Source: Paraburkholderia aromaticivorans (GTDB lineage: Bacteria; Pseudomonadota; Gammaproteobacteria; Burkholderiales; Burkholderiaceae). From it: a stretch of DNA of 64,000 nt. Shown here piece by piece: positions 18,114-26,601 of this stretch. The stretch is from contig NZ_CP051514.1 of NCBI RefSeq assembly GCF_012689525.1, positions 62,001-126,000 of the forward strand, in the 5' to 3' direction. Within the stretch, counting starts at the first letter, position 1. Each line of letters opens with the position of its first letter. A model generated the notes under the pieces. It was not told the DNA's origin. It saw only the letters and a program-made list of their open reading frames with translations, and did no database searches. The position numbers and the translations under genes were made by a program.

Positions 18114-19136
18114 ATGTCCAGCTACAACATTGCACTGAATTTTGAAGACGGCGTGACCCGCTTCGTTACCTGCAAGGCGGGCGAAAAGGTACTCGACGCC
18201 GCCTTTCGCGCAAAAATCAACCTGCCGATGGATTGCTCCGATGGCGTGTGCGGTACCTGCAAGTGCCGCGCCGAGAGCGGAAGCTACGACCTGGGCGACG
18301 ATTACATCGAAGATGCGCTGACCGAGGATGAGAAGGAGGGCGGTCTCGTACTCACCTGCCAGATGGTGCCAGAAAGCGATTGTGTCATTACGGTGCCGGC
18401 ATCTTCCACTGCATGCAAGACTGAGCAAAGCAAGTTCGCCGCGACCGTATCCAGGGTCGAGCCGCACAACGACGCGGCCATCGTGCTCGAACTGGATGTG
18501 GAGGCGGCCGCGCCGGTATTCCTGCCGGGCCAGTATGTCAACATCGACGTTCCCGGCAGCGGTCAGCACCGTTCATATTCTTTTTCGTCGGCACCGGGCG
18601 AATCGAAAATCAGTTTTCTGATCAAGAAAATTTCTGGTGGCGTGATGAGCACCTGGCTCGAATCCGCGCAGGCAGGCAACAAGGTGGAGTTGACCGGACC
18701 GCTCGGCAGCTTCTATCTGCGCGCGGTTGAGCGGCCGTTGCTGTTCCTCGCGGGCGGCACGGGCCTCGCACCGTTCCTGTCGATGCTTGAAGTGCTGGCT
18801 CGCACGAATTCGCAGCAAAAAGTGCATCTGATTTACGGCGTAACGCGAGACCTCGACCTCGTGCAGGTCGATGCAATCGAAACCTACGTGGCGAAGTTGC
18901 CGAATTTCACTTACAGCACCGTCGTGGCCGATACGGAGTCGACCCATCCTCGCAAGGGTTGGGTGACGCAGCACATGCCGGCGGAGGCCGTCAATGATGG
19001 TGACGTGGACGTGTACCTGTGCGGGCCGCCGCCGATGGTCGATGCAGTGCGTAAGCATTTCGACGACAACGGCGTGAAGCCCAACAGCTTCCACTATGAG
19101 AAGTTCACTGCTAACGCAGCACCGAGGACAGCATGA
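18114..19136 (+). CDS. benC: benzoate 1,2-dioxygenase electron-transfer component (ferredoxin reductase)
   Basis: A 340-residue NADH reductase with an N-terminal plant-type [2Fe-2S] domain ('CSDGVCGTCKCRAESG' with a fourth Cys in 'LTCQM'). An FAD-binding domain with 'RSYSFSSAPGE' and a C-terminal NAD-binding domain with 'FLAGGTGLAPFLSML' and 'CGPPPMVDA' follow. AGGAGG lies 6-11 bases upstream of ATG 18114, which fixes the start. It delivers electrons from NADH to the Rieske centre of BenA. Gene order benABC-benD is standard. Confidence 0.95.
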   Translation: MSSYNIALNFEDGVTRFVTCKAGEKVLDAAFRAKINLPMDCSDGVCGTCKCRAESGSYDLGDDYIEDALTEDEKEGGLVLTCQMVPESDCVITVPASSTACKTEQSKFAATVSRVEPHNDAAIVLELDVEAAAPVFLPGQYVNIDVPGSGQHRSYSFSSAPGESKISFLIKKISGGVMSTWLESAQAGNKVELTGPLGSFYLRAVERPLLFLAGGTGLAPFLSMLEVLARTNSQQKVHLIYGVTRDLDLVQVDAIETYVAKLPNFTYSTVVADTESTHPRKGWVTQHMPAEAVNDGDVDVYLCGPPPMVDAVRKHFDDNGVKPNSFHYEKFTANAAPRTA

Positions 19137-19909
19137 GCACGCAACGATTCGCTGGCAAGGTCATGGTGGTCACCGGCGCCGCGCAAGGCATCGGTCGCGC
19201 GGTGGCGCTTCGCGCGGCCGCCGAAGGCGGCAAGGTGCTATTCGTGGACCGCGCCGACTTCGTGTCGGAAGTCGCCGCCGAAGCGCACGGCGCGGAAACA
19301 GCAGGGTTTGTCGCCGACCTCGAGACGTACGATGGCGCTGCGTCGGCGATGGCCTTCGCCGCGCGCACCTTTGGCGGCATCGACATTCTGGTCAATGGCG
19401 TGGGTGGCGCGATTCGCATGCGTCCCTTCGCCGAGTTCGAGCCCGCACAGATCGATGCGGAAATCCGTCGCTCCCTCATGCCGACGCTGTACGCCTGCCA
19501 TGCAGTCCTGCCGTACCTGCTCAAGCGCGGAGGCGGGACTATCGTGAACGTGTCCTCGAATGCCACTCGCGGTATCCGCCGCGTTCCGTATTCGGCGGCG
19601 AAGGGCGGTGTCAACGCGATGACGCAGTCGCTGGCGATGGAATACGCGGAGCACAACATCCGCGTGGTCGCCACCGCGCCGGGTGGGACTGATGCGCCTC
19701 CGCGACGTGTCCCGCGTAACTCGGTCGGCGATAGCGAGCAGGAAAAAATCTGGATGGGCGAAGCGGTGAAGCAGGTCACTGAATCGACCTTCTTTAAACG
19801 CTACGGCAGCATCGACGAGCAGGCCGCGCCGATTCTGTTCCTCGCTTCGGACGAGGCGGGTTATATCACGGGAACTGTATTGCCAGTAGCCGGTGGTGAC
19901 ACCGGCTGA
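19133..19909 (+). CDS. benD: 1,6-dihydroxycyclohexa-2,4-diene-1-carboxylate dehydrogenase
   Basis: A 258-residue short-chain dehydrogenase that oxidises the benzoate cis-diol and releases CO2 to give catechol. Cofactor motif 'VTGAAQGIGRAVALRAA' at residues 12-28, 'NGVGG' and the Ser-Tyr-Lys triad ('VSSNATRGIRRVPYSAAKGG'). The ATG overlaps the benC stop. It completes the ben set; no benK or benE transporter follows in this window, so benzoate uptake must be encoded elsewhere or occur by diffusion. Confidence 0.94.
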   Translation: MSTQRFAGKVMVVTGAAQGIGRAVALRAAAEGGKVLFVDRADFVSEVAAEAHGAETAGFVADLETYDGAASAMAFAARTFGGIDILVNGVGGAIRMRPFAEFEPAQIDAEIRRSLMPTLYACHAVLPYLLKRGGGTIVNVSSNATRGIRRVPYSAAKGGVNAMTQSLAMEYAEHNIRVVATAPGGTDAPPRRVPRNSVGDSEQEKIWMGEAVKQVTESTFFKRYGSIDEQAAPILFLASDEAGYITGTVLPVAGGDTG

Positions 19910-20573
19910 CCAATGAATTCATCCAGACACGCAGACACACGTCACTGCCGGCGCTGACCATTGTCAGGGCGATGGCGGATTCCTAAGCGGAGGCTGTTCC
20001 CGACAGGGGTTGGCATAAGCAGCGCATGTATCGCGTTGACTTTGACTATGGACCGGAGAAGACCGGCGGTAGGAAAGGGCCTCGCCAGCTGTCCATCGCC
20101 ATGAGCTCCCCATCGAGCTTTAGTAAAAGACAGAGAGGCGCGCGAACGTATTAAAGGTTTTATTAAGGGTATATACCTAATCGTTTCTCCGAGTTTCTGT
20201 CGCGCCGATCAATTAGAATGATTACTCTAATTTGCTTTGTATGCAGTTGCATACATCGTGACGGCGAAAGCGAAACGTGACCAATCGGGATACGCTACTG
20301 CGTGAGTTAGTGGCCATATACAACAGTGCGTTTGCACTGCGACTGGCAAGCTCGCGCTGGGCGAGTCTTCCGTCTCCAGACGCGGTCAGCTGGCGCCGGC
20401 GGCCGATGCCTGTAGCAGCAACGCTGTAGCGGGTCCCATGATAAAGCTGCCATCTGGAGTGGCCGGTTGCAATCGACGCGTCTGTGCTGAACGGACGGTG
20501 TCCAGCTGTAAAAAGGCTCTCTAATCGCCTTGGATTTTAAACGAGATTTTTCGCTGTCCTGATTGGTGAAGAA
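19910..20573 (+). other. intergenic region between benD and the phasin gene
   Basis: About 660 bases with no family-like gene. The central part (20150-20260) is AT-rich and holds two dyads: an imperfect one beginning TTAGA and ending TCTAA (20213-20230) and a perfect 8-2-8 palindrome at 20238-20255. This looks like the regulatory region of the phasin gene. Confidence 0.5.
20238..20255. promoter_or_regulatory. perfect 8-2-8 palindrome, candidate operator upstream of the phasin gene
   Basis: TGTATGCA-GT-TGCATACA, an uninterrupted 18-base inverted repeat in AT-rich DNA, ~320 bases before the phasin ATG. Its TGTAT...ATACA layout resembles operators of GntR-family repressors; the binding protein is unknown. 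Confidence 0.5.
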
Positions 20574-21134
20574 ATGAACGGATTCCCGTCTGATGATCTG
20601 TTTCAAATCCACAAGTCAAACGCCTTGACCTTGTTTGCGTTGGCAGGTGAAGCGTTCCAGGGTTTTCAGAAGATTGCCGAACTTAACCTGCAGATCCGGC
20701 GCTCGGTCCTGGCTGAGAGCGGTACGCGCCTTCAGGAAATGAAGGCCGACACGACCCGCACAGACTGGCTGGCCTCCATGTCCCGCTTCGCACAGTCAGC
20801 AGGCGAGAAGGCGCTGCCGTATCAGCGGGACTTTGTCGACATCGCCGCGTCAACCCGGTCCGGGTTGGCGAAGATCGCAGATGCGCATTATGAACAGCTC
20901 ACCCGCGATGCGCAGACCCGCATCGACAACTGGGTCAGGCATGCACCGGCCGGCTCGGAAGCGGCCGCAATTGCGCTGAAGTCAACGTTTTCGACAGCTG
21001 GCAGCACTGCAGAGACGGTACGCAAGACGGTCCAGAGCGCAATTGAAGTCGCACAGGGTAATGTTTCCGTGCTGGCCGCACGGGCCAGCGGGCAGGCGGC
21101 GCCACAATCGGGTGCGGGCACAGAAAAGGGCTAG
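20574..21134 (+). CDS. phasin-family protein
   Basis: A 186-residue polyhydroxyalkanoate granule-associated protein (phasin type). It is largely helical and amphipathic, with the phasin pattern 'NALTLFALAGEAFQGFQKIAELNLQIRRSVLAE' near residues 16-48 and an Ala/Thr/Gln-rich C-terminus. It lies just upstream of phaC on the same strand, as expected of a granule-coating protein that controls granule size and number. The start is preceded by GAAGAA; an alternative start is not evident. Confidence 0.82.
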   Translation: MNGFPSDDLFQIHKSNALTLFALAGEAFQGFQKIAELNLQIRRSVLAESGTRLQEMKADTTRTDWLASMSRFAQSAGEKALPYQRDFVDIAASTRSGLAKIADAHYEQLTRDAQTRIDNWVRHAPAGSEAAAIALKSTFSTAGSTAETVRKTVQSAIEVAQGNVSVLAARASGQAAPQSGAGTEKG

Positions 21135-21218
21135 CCGGCCGGACAGACACGCAGTGTCTGTCATGCGCGTCGCGCAATTCAAGGGAGCCGCGCTCGCGGA
21201 CCCGCCTCTAACTGTTTT

Positions 21219-23000
21219 TTGACTGCAAATAACACGATGTTCATACAATCCGGGACTGCTTCGCTGCTTGACGGCGAGACTGTTGCATGGGGTCCGCCCG
21301 TGACCTGGCTACGTGCTTGGGAGACGCTGGTTTATCCGGCCTCATGGTTCGCGGCGAACCAGAGTGACGTGACACGGGGTGGCCAGGACTGGTCTGTTAC
21401 TGCCCAGGGTGCCGCAGCGCGACTGCAGCAGTGGCAGGGCGATTACTCGCGTGAGGCGATGCAGCTGATCCAGCAGGCGGCCACTTCCACGACGAAAGCT
21501 CCCGAACTCAAGGACCGCCGCTTCAGTTCCGACGCATGGAGTTCGGCGCCGGCCTATGCCTTCACTGCGGCGTGGTATCTGTTGAACGCGCGCTATCTGC
21601 AGGAAATGGTCGACGCGCTCGACACCGAGCCCAAGGTGCGTGAGCGCATCCGTTTCGCCGTCCAGCAATGGACCGCGGCGGCCTCGCCGAGCAACTTCTT
21701 CGCATTGAATCCGGAAGCGCAAAAGACCTTGCTGGACAGCAAGGGCGAGAGCCTGCGCCAGGGCGTGATGAACCTGCTCGGCGACTTGCAGCGCGGCAAG
21801 ATCTCGCAGACCGACGAATCGGGTTTCGTGGTCGGTGAAAATCTCGCGAACACCGAAGGCTCGGTCGTGTTCGAAAACGACCTGATGCAGGTGATCCAGT
21901 ACAAGCCGCGTACGGCGACCGTGCGTGAGCGGCCGCTGCTCATCGTGCCGCCTTGCATCAACAAGTTCTACATTCTCGATCTGCAACCGGAGAATTCGCT
22001 GGTCGCTCACGGGCTCGATTCGGGACACCAGGTGTTCCTGATTTCGTGGCGCAGCGCCGATCAATCTATCGCGCATAAAACGTGGGACGACTACATCGGC
22101 GATGGCGTGCTCACCGCCATCGACACGGTGAGCAAGATCAGTGGACGCGAGCAGATCAATACGCTCGGTTTCTGCGTCGGCGGCACGATGCTCGCCGCGG
22201 CGCTGGCGGTGGCTGCGGCGCGTGGCGAGCATCCGGCCGCGTCCATGACGCTGCTCACCGCCATGCTCGATTTCTCGGACACGGGCGTGCTCGACGTGTT
22301 CGTCGACGAACAGCACGTGCAGATGCGCGAGCAGACCATTGGCGGCAAGAACGGTACGCCGCCGGGGCTGATGCGCGGCATCGAGTTCGCCAACACGTTC
22401 TCGTTCCTGCGCCCGAACGATCTGGTGTGGAACTACGTCGTCGACAATTACCTCAAAGGTCGCACGCCGGTGCCGTTCGACCTGCTGTACTGGAACAGCG
22501 ACTCGACCAGCCTGCCGGGCCCGATGTATGTCTGGTATCTGCGCAATACGTATCTCGAGAATCGTCTGCGCGAGCCGGGTGCGTTGACCACTTGCGGCCA
22601 GCCGGTCGATCTGTCGAAGATCGACGTGCCCACCTTCATCTACGGTTCACGCGAAGACCATATCGTGCCGTGGCAAACGGCGTACGCGTCGGTACCGCTC
22701 CTCAGCGGACCGTTGAAGTTCGTGCTCGGCGCGTCGGGTCACATCGCGGGCGTGATCAATCCGCCCGCGAAGAAAAAGCGCAATTTCTGGATGCTGGACG
22801 GCGACGTCGAGACGCTGCCGGAGAACCCGGACGAATGGCTCGATCAGGCTACCGAAGTCCCTGGCAGCTGGTGGCCCGAATGGACCACGTGGCTCGACCA
22901 GTACGGTGGCAAGAAGGTGAAGCCGCGCGCCACGGCCGGCTCGGCTGACTTCCCGGTAATCGAACCGGCGCCGGGGCGTTACGTGCGGCATCGGGAGTAG
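21219..23000 (+). CDS. phaC: class I poly(3-hydroxyalkanoate) synthase
   Basis: A synthase of up to 593 residues that polymerises (R)-3-hydroxybutyryl-CoA on granules. The lipase-box-like 'GFCVGG' holds the catalytic Cys (residue 319 counted from 21219), with 'GSREDHIVPW' carrying the Asp and 'GASGHIAGVINPP' the His. 'WRSADQSIAHKTWDDYI' is also typical. The start is uncertain: TTG at 21219 gives 593 residues, ATG at 21237 gives 587. The gene heads phaC-phaA-phaB and follows a phasin. The N-terminal ~75 residues are variable in this family. Confidence 0.95.
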   Translation: MTANNTMFIQSGTASLLDGETVAWGPPVTWLRAWETLVYPASWFAANQSDVTRGGQDWSVTAQGAAARLQQWQGDYSREAMQLIQQAATSTTKAPELKDRRFSSDAWSSAPAYAFTAAWYLLNARYLQEMVDALDTEPKVRERIRFAVQQWTAAASPSNFFALNPEAQKTLLDSKGESLRQGVMNLLGDLQRGKISQTDESGFVVGENLANTEGSVVFENDLMQVIQYKPRTATVRERPLLIVPPCINKFYILDLQPENSLVAHGLDSGHQVFLISWRSADQSIAHKTWDDYIGDGVLTAIDTVSKISGREQINTLGFCVGGTMLAAALAVAAARGEHPAASMTLLTAMLDFSDTGVLDVFVDEQHVQMREQTIGGKNGTPPGLMRGIEFANTFSFLRPNDLVWNYVVDNYLKGRTPVPFDLLYWNSDSTSLPGPMYVWYLRNTYLENRLREPGALTTCGQPVDLSKIDVPTFIYGSREDHIVPWQTAYASVPLLSGPLKFVLGASGHIAGVINPPAKKKRNFWMLDGDVETLPENPDEWLDQATEVPGSWWPEWTTWLDQYGGKKVKPRATAGSADFPVIEPAPGRYVRHRE

Positions 23001-23136
23001 GTTCGAACGCGCTTCATGGCGCGGTTGTTTGCGGTGTGAATGAGCGTCTGATTGAGTTAGGGCGTGACTAAGAGCAACGAGATTTTTAACTTGACGGGCA
23101 GCGGTGCATGTGGCCGACCGCCCGGAGGATATGGAA

Positions 23137-24318
23137 ATGACTGATGTTGTGATCGTATCGGCCGCCCGTACGGCAGTGGGCAAATTCGGTGGGTCGTTGG
23201 CGAAGATCGCCGCGCCCGAACTCGGCGCCACGGTGATTCGCGCCGTCCTCGAGCGGGCCGGTCTGAAACCGGAGCAGGTCAGCGAAGTGATCCTGGGTCA
23301 GGTGCTGACGGCAGGGTCGGGCCAGAATCCGGCGCGCCAGTCGGTGATCAAGGCCGGCTTGCCTACGGCTGTGCCCGGCATGACGATCAACGTAGTGTGC
23401 GGCTCGGGTCTGAAGGCCGTGATGCTCGCAGCGAACGCCATCATCGCGGGTGACGCGGATATCGTGGTGGCCGGCGGTCAGGAGAACATGAGCGCGGCGC
23501 CGCACGTGCTGCCGGGCTCGCGCGACGGTTTCCGCATGGGCGACGCGAAGCTGATCGACTCGATGATCGTCGACGGCCTGTGGGACGTCTACAACCAGTA
23601 CCACATGGGCGTGACGGCGGAAAACGTCGCCAAGGAATACGGCATCACGCGCGAGCAGCAGGACGCGTTCGCGGCGCTGTCGCAGAACAAGGCGGAAGCC
23701 GCGCAAAAAGCCGGCCGTTTCGACGACGAAATCGTGCCGGTCGAAATTCCGCAACGCAAGGGTGAGCCGCTGCGTTTCGCCACGGACGAGTTCGTGCGCC
23801 ATGACGTGACGGCTGAAGCGCTAGCGGGCCTGAAGCCGGCGTTCTCGAAGGAAGGCTCGGTGACGGCGGCCAATGCGTCGGGTCTGAACGACGGTGCGGC
23901 GGCGGTGCTGGTGATGTCGGCGAAGAAGGCCGAAGCGCTCGGCCTCGAGCCGCTCGCGCGCATCAAGGCTTACGCCACCTCAGGTCTGGATCCGAAGGTG
24001 ATGGGCATGGGCCCGGTGCCGGCCTCGCGCCGCTGTCTCGAACGCGCGGGCTGGACGCCGGCCGATCTGGACCTGATGGAAATCAACGAAGCGTTTGCCG
24101 CGCAGGCGTGCGCCGTGAATCAGCAAATGGGCTGGGACACGTCGAAGATCAACGTGAACGGCGGCGCGATTGCGATCGGCCATCCGATCGGCGCGTCCGG
24201 TTGCCGGATTCTCGTCACGCTGCTGCACGAAATGCAGAAGCGCGATGCGAAGAAGGGTCTGGCGTCGCTGTGTATCGGCGGCGGCATGGGTGTGGCGCTG
24301 GCGCTCGAGCGCGCCTGA
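23137..24318 (+). CDS. phaA: acetyl-CoA acetyltransferase (beta-ketothiolase)
   Basis: A 393-residue thiolase condensing two acetyl-CoA to acetoacetyl-CoA. Nucleophilic Cys88 in '[11 protein letters not shown]', the His in '[14 protein letters not shown]' and the second Cys in 'LCIGGGMG' complete the catalytic set. Start chosen at ATG 23137 with GGAGG ~11-15 bases upstream; the frame open from 23104 adds 11 unrelated residues. Between phaC and phaB it is the first step of PHB synthesis; it can also run backwards for degradation of acetoacetyl-CoA. Confidence 0.95.
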   Translation: MTDVVIVSAARTAVGKFGGSLAKIAAPELGATVIRAVLERAGLKPEQVSEVILGQVLTAGSGQNPARQSVIKAGLPTAVPGMTINVVCGSGLKAVMLAANAIIAGDADIVVAGGQENMSAAPHVLPGSRDGFRMGDAKLIDSMIVDGLWDVYNQYHMGVTAENVAKEYGITREQQDAFAALSQNKAEAAQKAGRFDDEIVPVEIPQRKGEPLRFATDEFVRHDVTAEALAGLKPAFSKEGSVTAANASGLNDGAAAVLVMSAKKAEALGLEPLARIKAYATSGLDPKVMGMGPVPASRRCLERAGWTPADLDLMEINEAFAAQACAVNQQMGWDTSKINVNGGAIAIGHPIGASGCRILVTLLHEMQKRDAKKGLASLCIGGGMGVALALERA

Positions 24319-24555
24319 TCATTCAACTCATATGAGCGGTGCGTCGGCGACGCAGATTGTGGCCCGCAGACGAACCGCACTTCATTCGCGCAAGATCAGA
24401 AGCCAAAAAAACACGCGATTTGAGCAATGTTTAGTTCCTTGCCCTCGGTTCCCCAGGAGGCGGCGACGCATTGCAGCAGGCCGGTGGCAGCAGCGCTGTA
24501 TTTGCTACCACGGGAATTTACGACTCTCGCAGACACTGGATCAAGGATAGATAGT

Positions 24556-25299
24556 ATGACGAAACGAATTGCGGTGGTGACGGGCGGTATGGGTGGCCTT
24601 GGAGAGGCAATCAGCATGAAGATGCATGACGCGGGCTATGCAGTGGTGGTCACGTACTCACCGAACAATACGGGTGCAGATGACTGGCTGGCCAGAATGG
24701 AATCGCAAGGGTACAAGTTTCGTGCTTACCCGGCGGATGTGGCCGACTATGACTCATGCCAGCACTGCGTGGCCAGAATTCAGGTTGAAGTCGGCCCTGT
24801 CGACATTCTGGTGAACAACGCGGGCGTCACCCGGGACATGACGCTTAAGAAGATGGACAAGGTTAACTGGGATGCGGTCATCCGGACCAATCTGGATTCG
24901 GTATTCAACATGACGAAGCCGCTGTGCGAAGAGATGGCTGCGCGTGGCTGGGGCCGGGTCATCAATATTGCGTCAGTCAACGGTTCGAAGGGCTCGATCG
25001 GCCAAACGAACTACGCCGCAGCCAAGGCTGGCATGCACGGCTTCACCAAATCGCTGGCGCTGGAAGTGGCGCGCAAAGGGGTAACCGTCAACACGATTTC
25101 ACCGGGCTACCTGGCGACGAAGATGGTCACGGCGATTCCGCAGGAGATCCTCGATGCGAAGATCCTGCCGCATATTCCGATGGGGCGTCTGGGCAAGCCC
25201 GAAGAAGTGGCGGCGCTCGTGCTTTACCTGTGCTCGGACGATGCCGGCTTCGTGACTGGCTCCAATATCGCGATCAACGGCGGCCAGCACATGCAGTGA
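24556..25299 (+). CDS. phaB: acetoacetyl-CoA reductase
   Basis: A 247-residue NADPH-dependent short-chain dehydrogenase that makes (R)-3-hydroxybutyryl-CoA for PhaC. 'VVTGGMGGLGEAIS' is the nucleotide motif, 'NNAGVTRDMTLKKM' is characteristic of PhaB, and Ser/Tyr/Lys appear in 'NIASVNGSKG' and 'TNYAAAKAG'. AAGGATAG lies upstream of ATG 24556; the open frame from 24427 adds a 43-residue stretch without family resemblance. The 237-base gap after phaA could hold a second promoter. Confidence 0.95.
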   Translation: MTKRIAVVTGGMGGLGEAISMKMHDAGYAVVVTYSPNNTGADDWLARMESQGYKFRAYPADVADYDSCQHCVARIQVEVGPVDILVNNAGVTRDMTLKKMDKVNWDAVIRTNLDSVFNMTKPLCEEMAARGWGRVINIASVNGSKGSIGQTNYAAAKAGMHGFTKSLALEVARKGVTVNTISPGYLATKMVTAIPQEILDAKILPHIPMGRLGKPEEVAALVLYLCSDDAGFVTGSNIAINGGQHMQ

Positions 25300-25512
25300 G
25301 GTGGCGCAACCTATCTACACTCACTTCGCGTTGAGCATTCCGCGCGAGGTCGGCAGCGCCGTATGCAGGGGCCGCCGGAATGCTAACTAGCCACGCCGTC
25401 ATCCCGGATCTATCGGGTGGCGGCATGGCGGAGCGACAGCGTGACCCACCCTGCGGCGTTGGCATCGTCGGGGGATTGATGCGATACCACGGCTTTTCGA
25501 AGAGGACCAGGC

Positions 25513-25668
25513 ATGAGCGAAACGTGGTTGGGATTGGTGATCGGATGCTCGGCGCTCGCCATCGCGGTGCCGCTGGTGATGGGTCACTATCGTCGTGAAC
25601 GGCATCGTGCGCGACAGCTTCGACACCTGGATCATCAGGACTGGTGGCATGGCACGCGTGAGCGATGA
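25513..25668 (+). CDS. small single-span membrane protein, unknown
   Basis: A 51-codon frame with GAGGA eight bases upstream of the ATG. Residues 4-23 ('TWLGLVIGCSALAIAVPLVM') form one transmembrane helix, followed by a strongly basic, Arg/His-rich tail ('YRRERHRARQLRHL'), so the tail is probably cytoplasmic. Its stop overlaps the ATG at 25665 of the next small frame. I do not recognise the family; it sits between phaB and maeB. Confidence 0.5.
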   Translation: MSETWLGLVIGCSALAIAVPLVMGHYRRERHRARQLRHLDHQDWWHGTRER

Positions 25669-25955
25669 TAACCAGGCCTCCTAACGTATCCACAATGGAA
25701 ATCACATACGTGACGAAATGTGGACTGGTACGTGTCACAGGAATGAACCGGTGCATCTCGACCCGGCTTACAGCCCGAGGGGATACGATTGCGGCCACTT
25801 CCATGCTAGGGCAACCGGAGTACTGGTACCGCCGCGTATGCATATTGCTGGAGAGCGCCGGCGTGTGTGCAGGCGACAGGGAACTGGCCCAGGCCCGGCT
25901 GCGAAGACTGGCCCCAATCCCGCAAACGCACGGAGTGTGCGGTGACGTCGAATGA
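25665..25955 (+). CDS. small hypothetical protein, unknown
   Basis: A 96-codon frame whose ATG overlaps the stop of the preceding small membrane protein (ATGA), suggesting coupling. The C-terminal half ('WYRRVCILLESAGVCAGDRELAQARLRRL') looks like a real helical protein; the N-terminal half is less convincing. No family recognised, and no strong ribosome-binding site beyond the coupling. It may be spurious. Confidence 0.33.
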   Translation: MITRPPNVSTMEITYVTKCGLVRVTGMNRCISTRLTARGDTIAATSMLGQPEYWYRRVCILLESAGVCAGDRELAQARLRRLAPIPQTHGVCGDVE

Positions 25956-26093
25956 GCGGACGGATGCATAAGAGCATGCATGAAGCGACGTACGACCTGG
26001 GGCAAACAGAGCAGAAATATCGCGGGATCTCCATGGCGGTCTGCCAGACGTGGCCTGAGCGAACTGCGGATAGACGAATACACGGACACCGAC

Positions 26094-26381
26094 ATGGATA
26101 TACAAGACCACCTGGCCCCCGCTCATGCCCCGGCTAGCGTTGCGCACAACCGCCGGGAGCTCACTGTGCGTGCCGAGATTTATGGCATGAGAGTCGCTGC
26201 AGTCTGGCAAGTGGTGATGTCCATCGCGCGGGACATCGAGAACATCAGGATTGCGACTGATCAGAGGCATGGATATGAGCAAGTTACCTTATCGTTCGCG
26301 CGCGCATCGTTCGAGTCGCTGGAAGCGATAGCGGATCGCCTCAGGCAGATGCCGTGGGTGGCGAATACCACGCTCTGCTGA
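26094..26381 (+). CDS. small ACT-like hypothetical protein
   Basis: From ATG 26094 a 95-residue protein with the alternation 'ELTVRAEIYGMRVAAVWQVVMSIARDIENIRIATDQ...' and 'QVTLSFARASFESLEAIADRLRQMPWV'. This beta-alpha-beta-beta-alpha-beta pattern is that of an ACT-like ferredoxin fold. An upstream start at 25980 would add a low-quality basic extension. It lies alone between the phb genes and maeB. Function unknown; ACT-like folds often bind small ligands or form dimers. Confidence 0.5.
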   Translation: MDIQDHLAPAHAPASVAHNRRELTVRAEIYGMRVAAVWQVVMSIARDIENIRIATDQRHGYEQVTLSFARASFESLEAIADRLRQMPWVANTTLC

Positions 26382-26535
26382 CAATGGATCGGTGACTGCT
26401 GATCAGCTTCTGACGTTTGGTGCGAGCTGTTGAGTTGCGTCGCGAACAGTTTTACCGCTCCGTCGTTCGAGATAGGCCGGCTCCGAGACCGATCCAAAGA
26501 TACGTCCGTCATAGTTGTTCTGAGTCCCACAAGGT

Positions 26536-26556
26536 GTGACAGCAAACAGCTGTCAC
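26536..26556. promoter_or_regulatory. 7-7-7 inverted repeat upstream of maeB
   Basis: GTGACAG at 26536-26542 and CTGTCAC at 26550-26556 form a perfect dyad 45 bases before the maeB ATG, in the expected promoter region. A transcription-factor operator is more likely than a terminator because no T run follows. The regulator is unknown. Confidence 0.5.
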
Positions 26557-26601
26557 GGATCAATCGAGTAAATTGATAAAGAAGGGAAGTTTTCTACCAG
26601 T

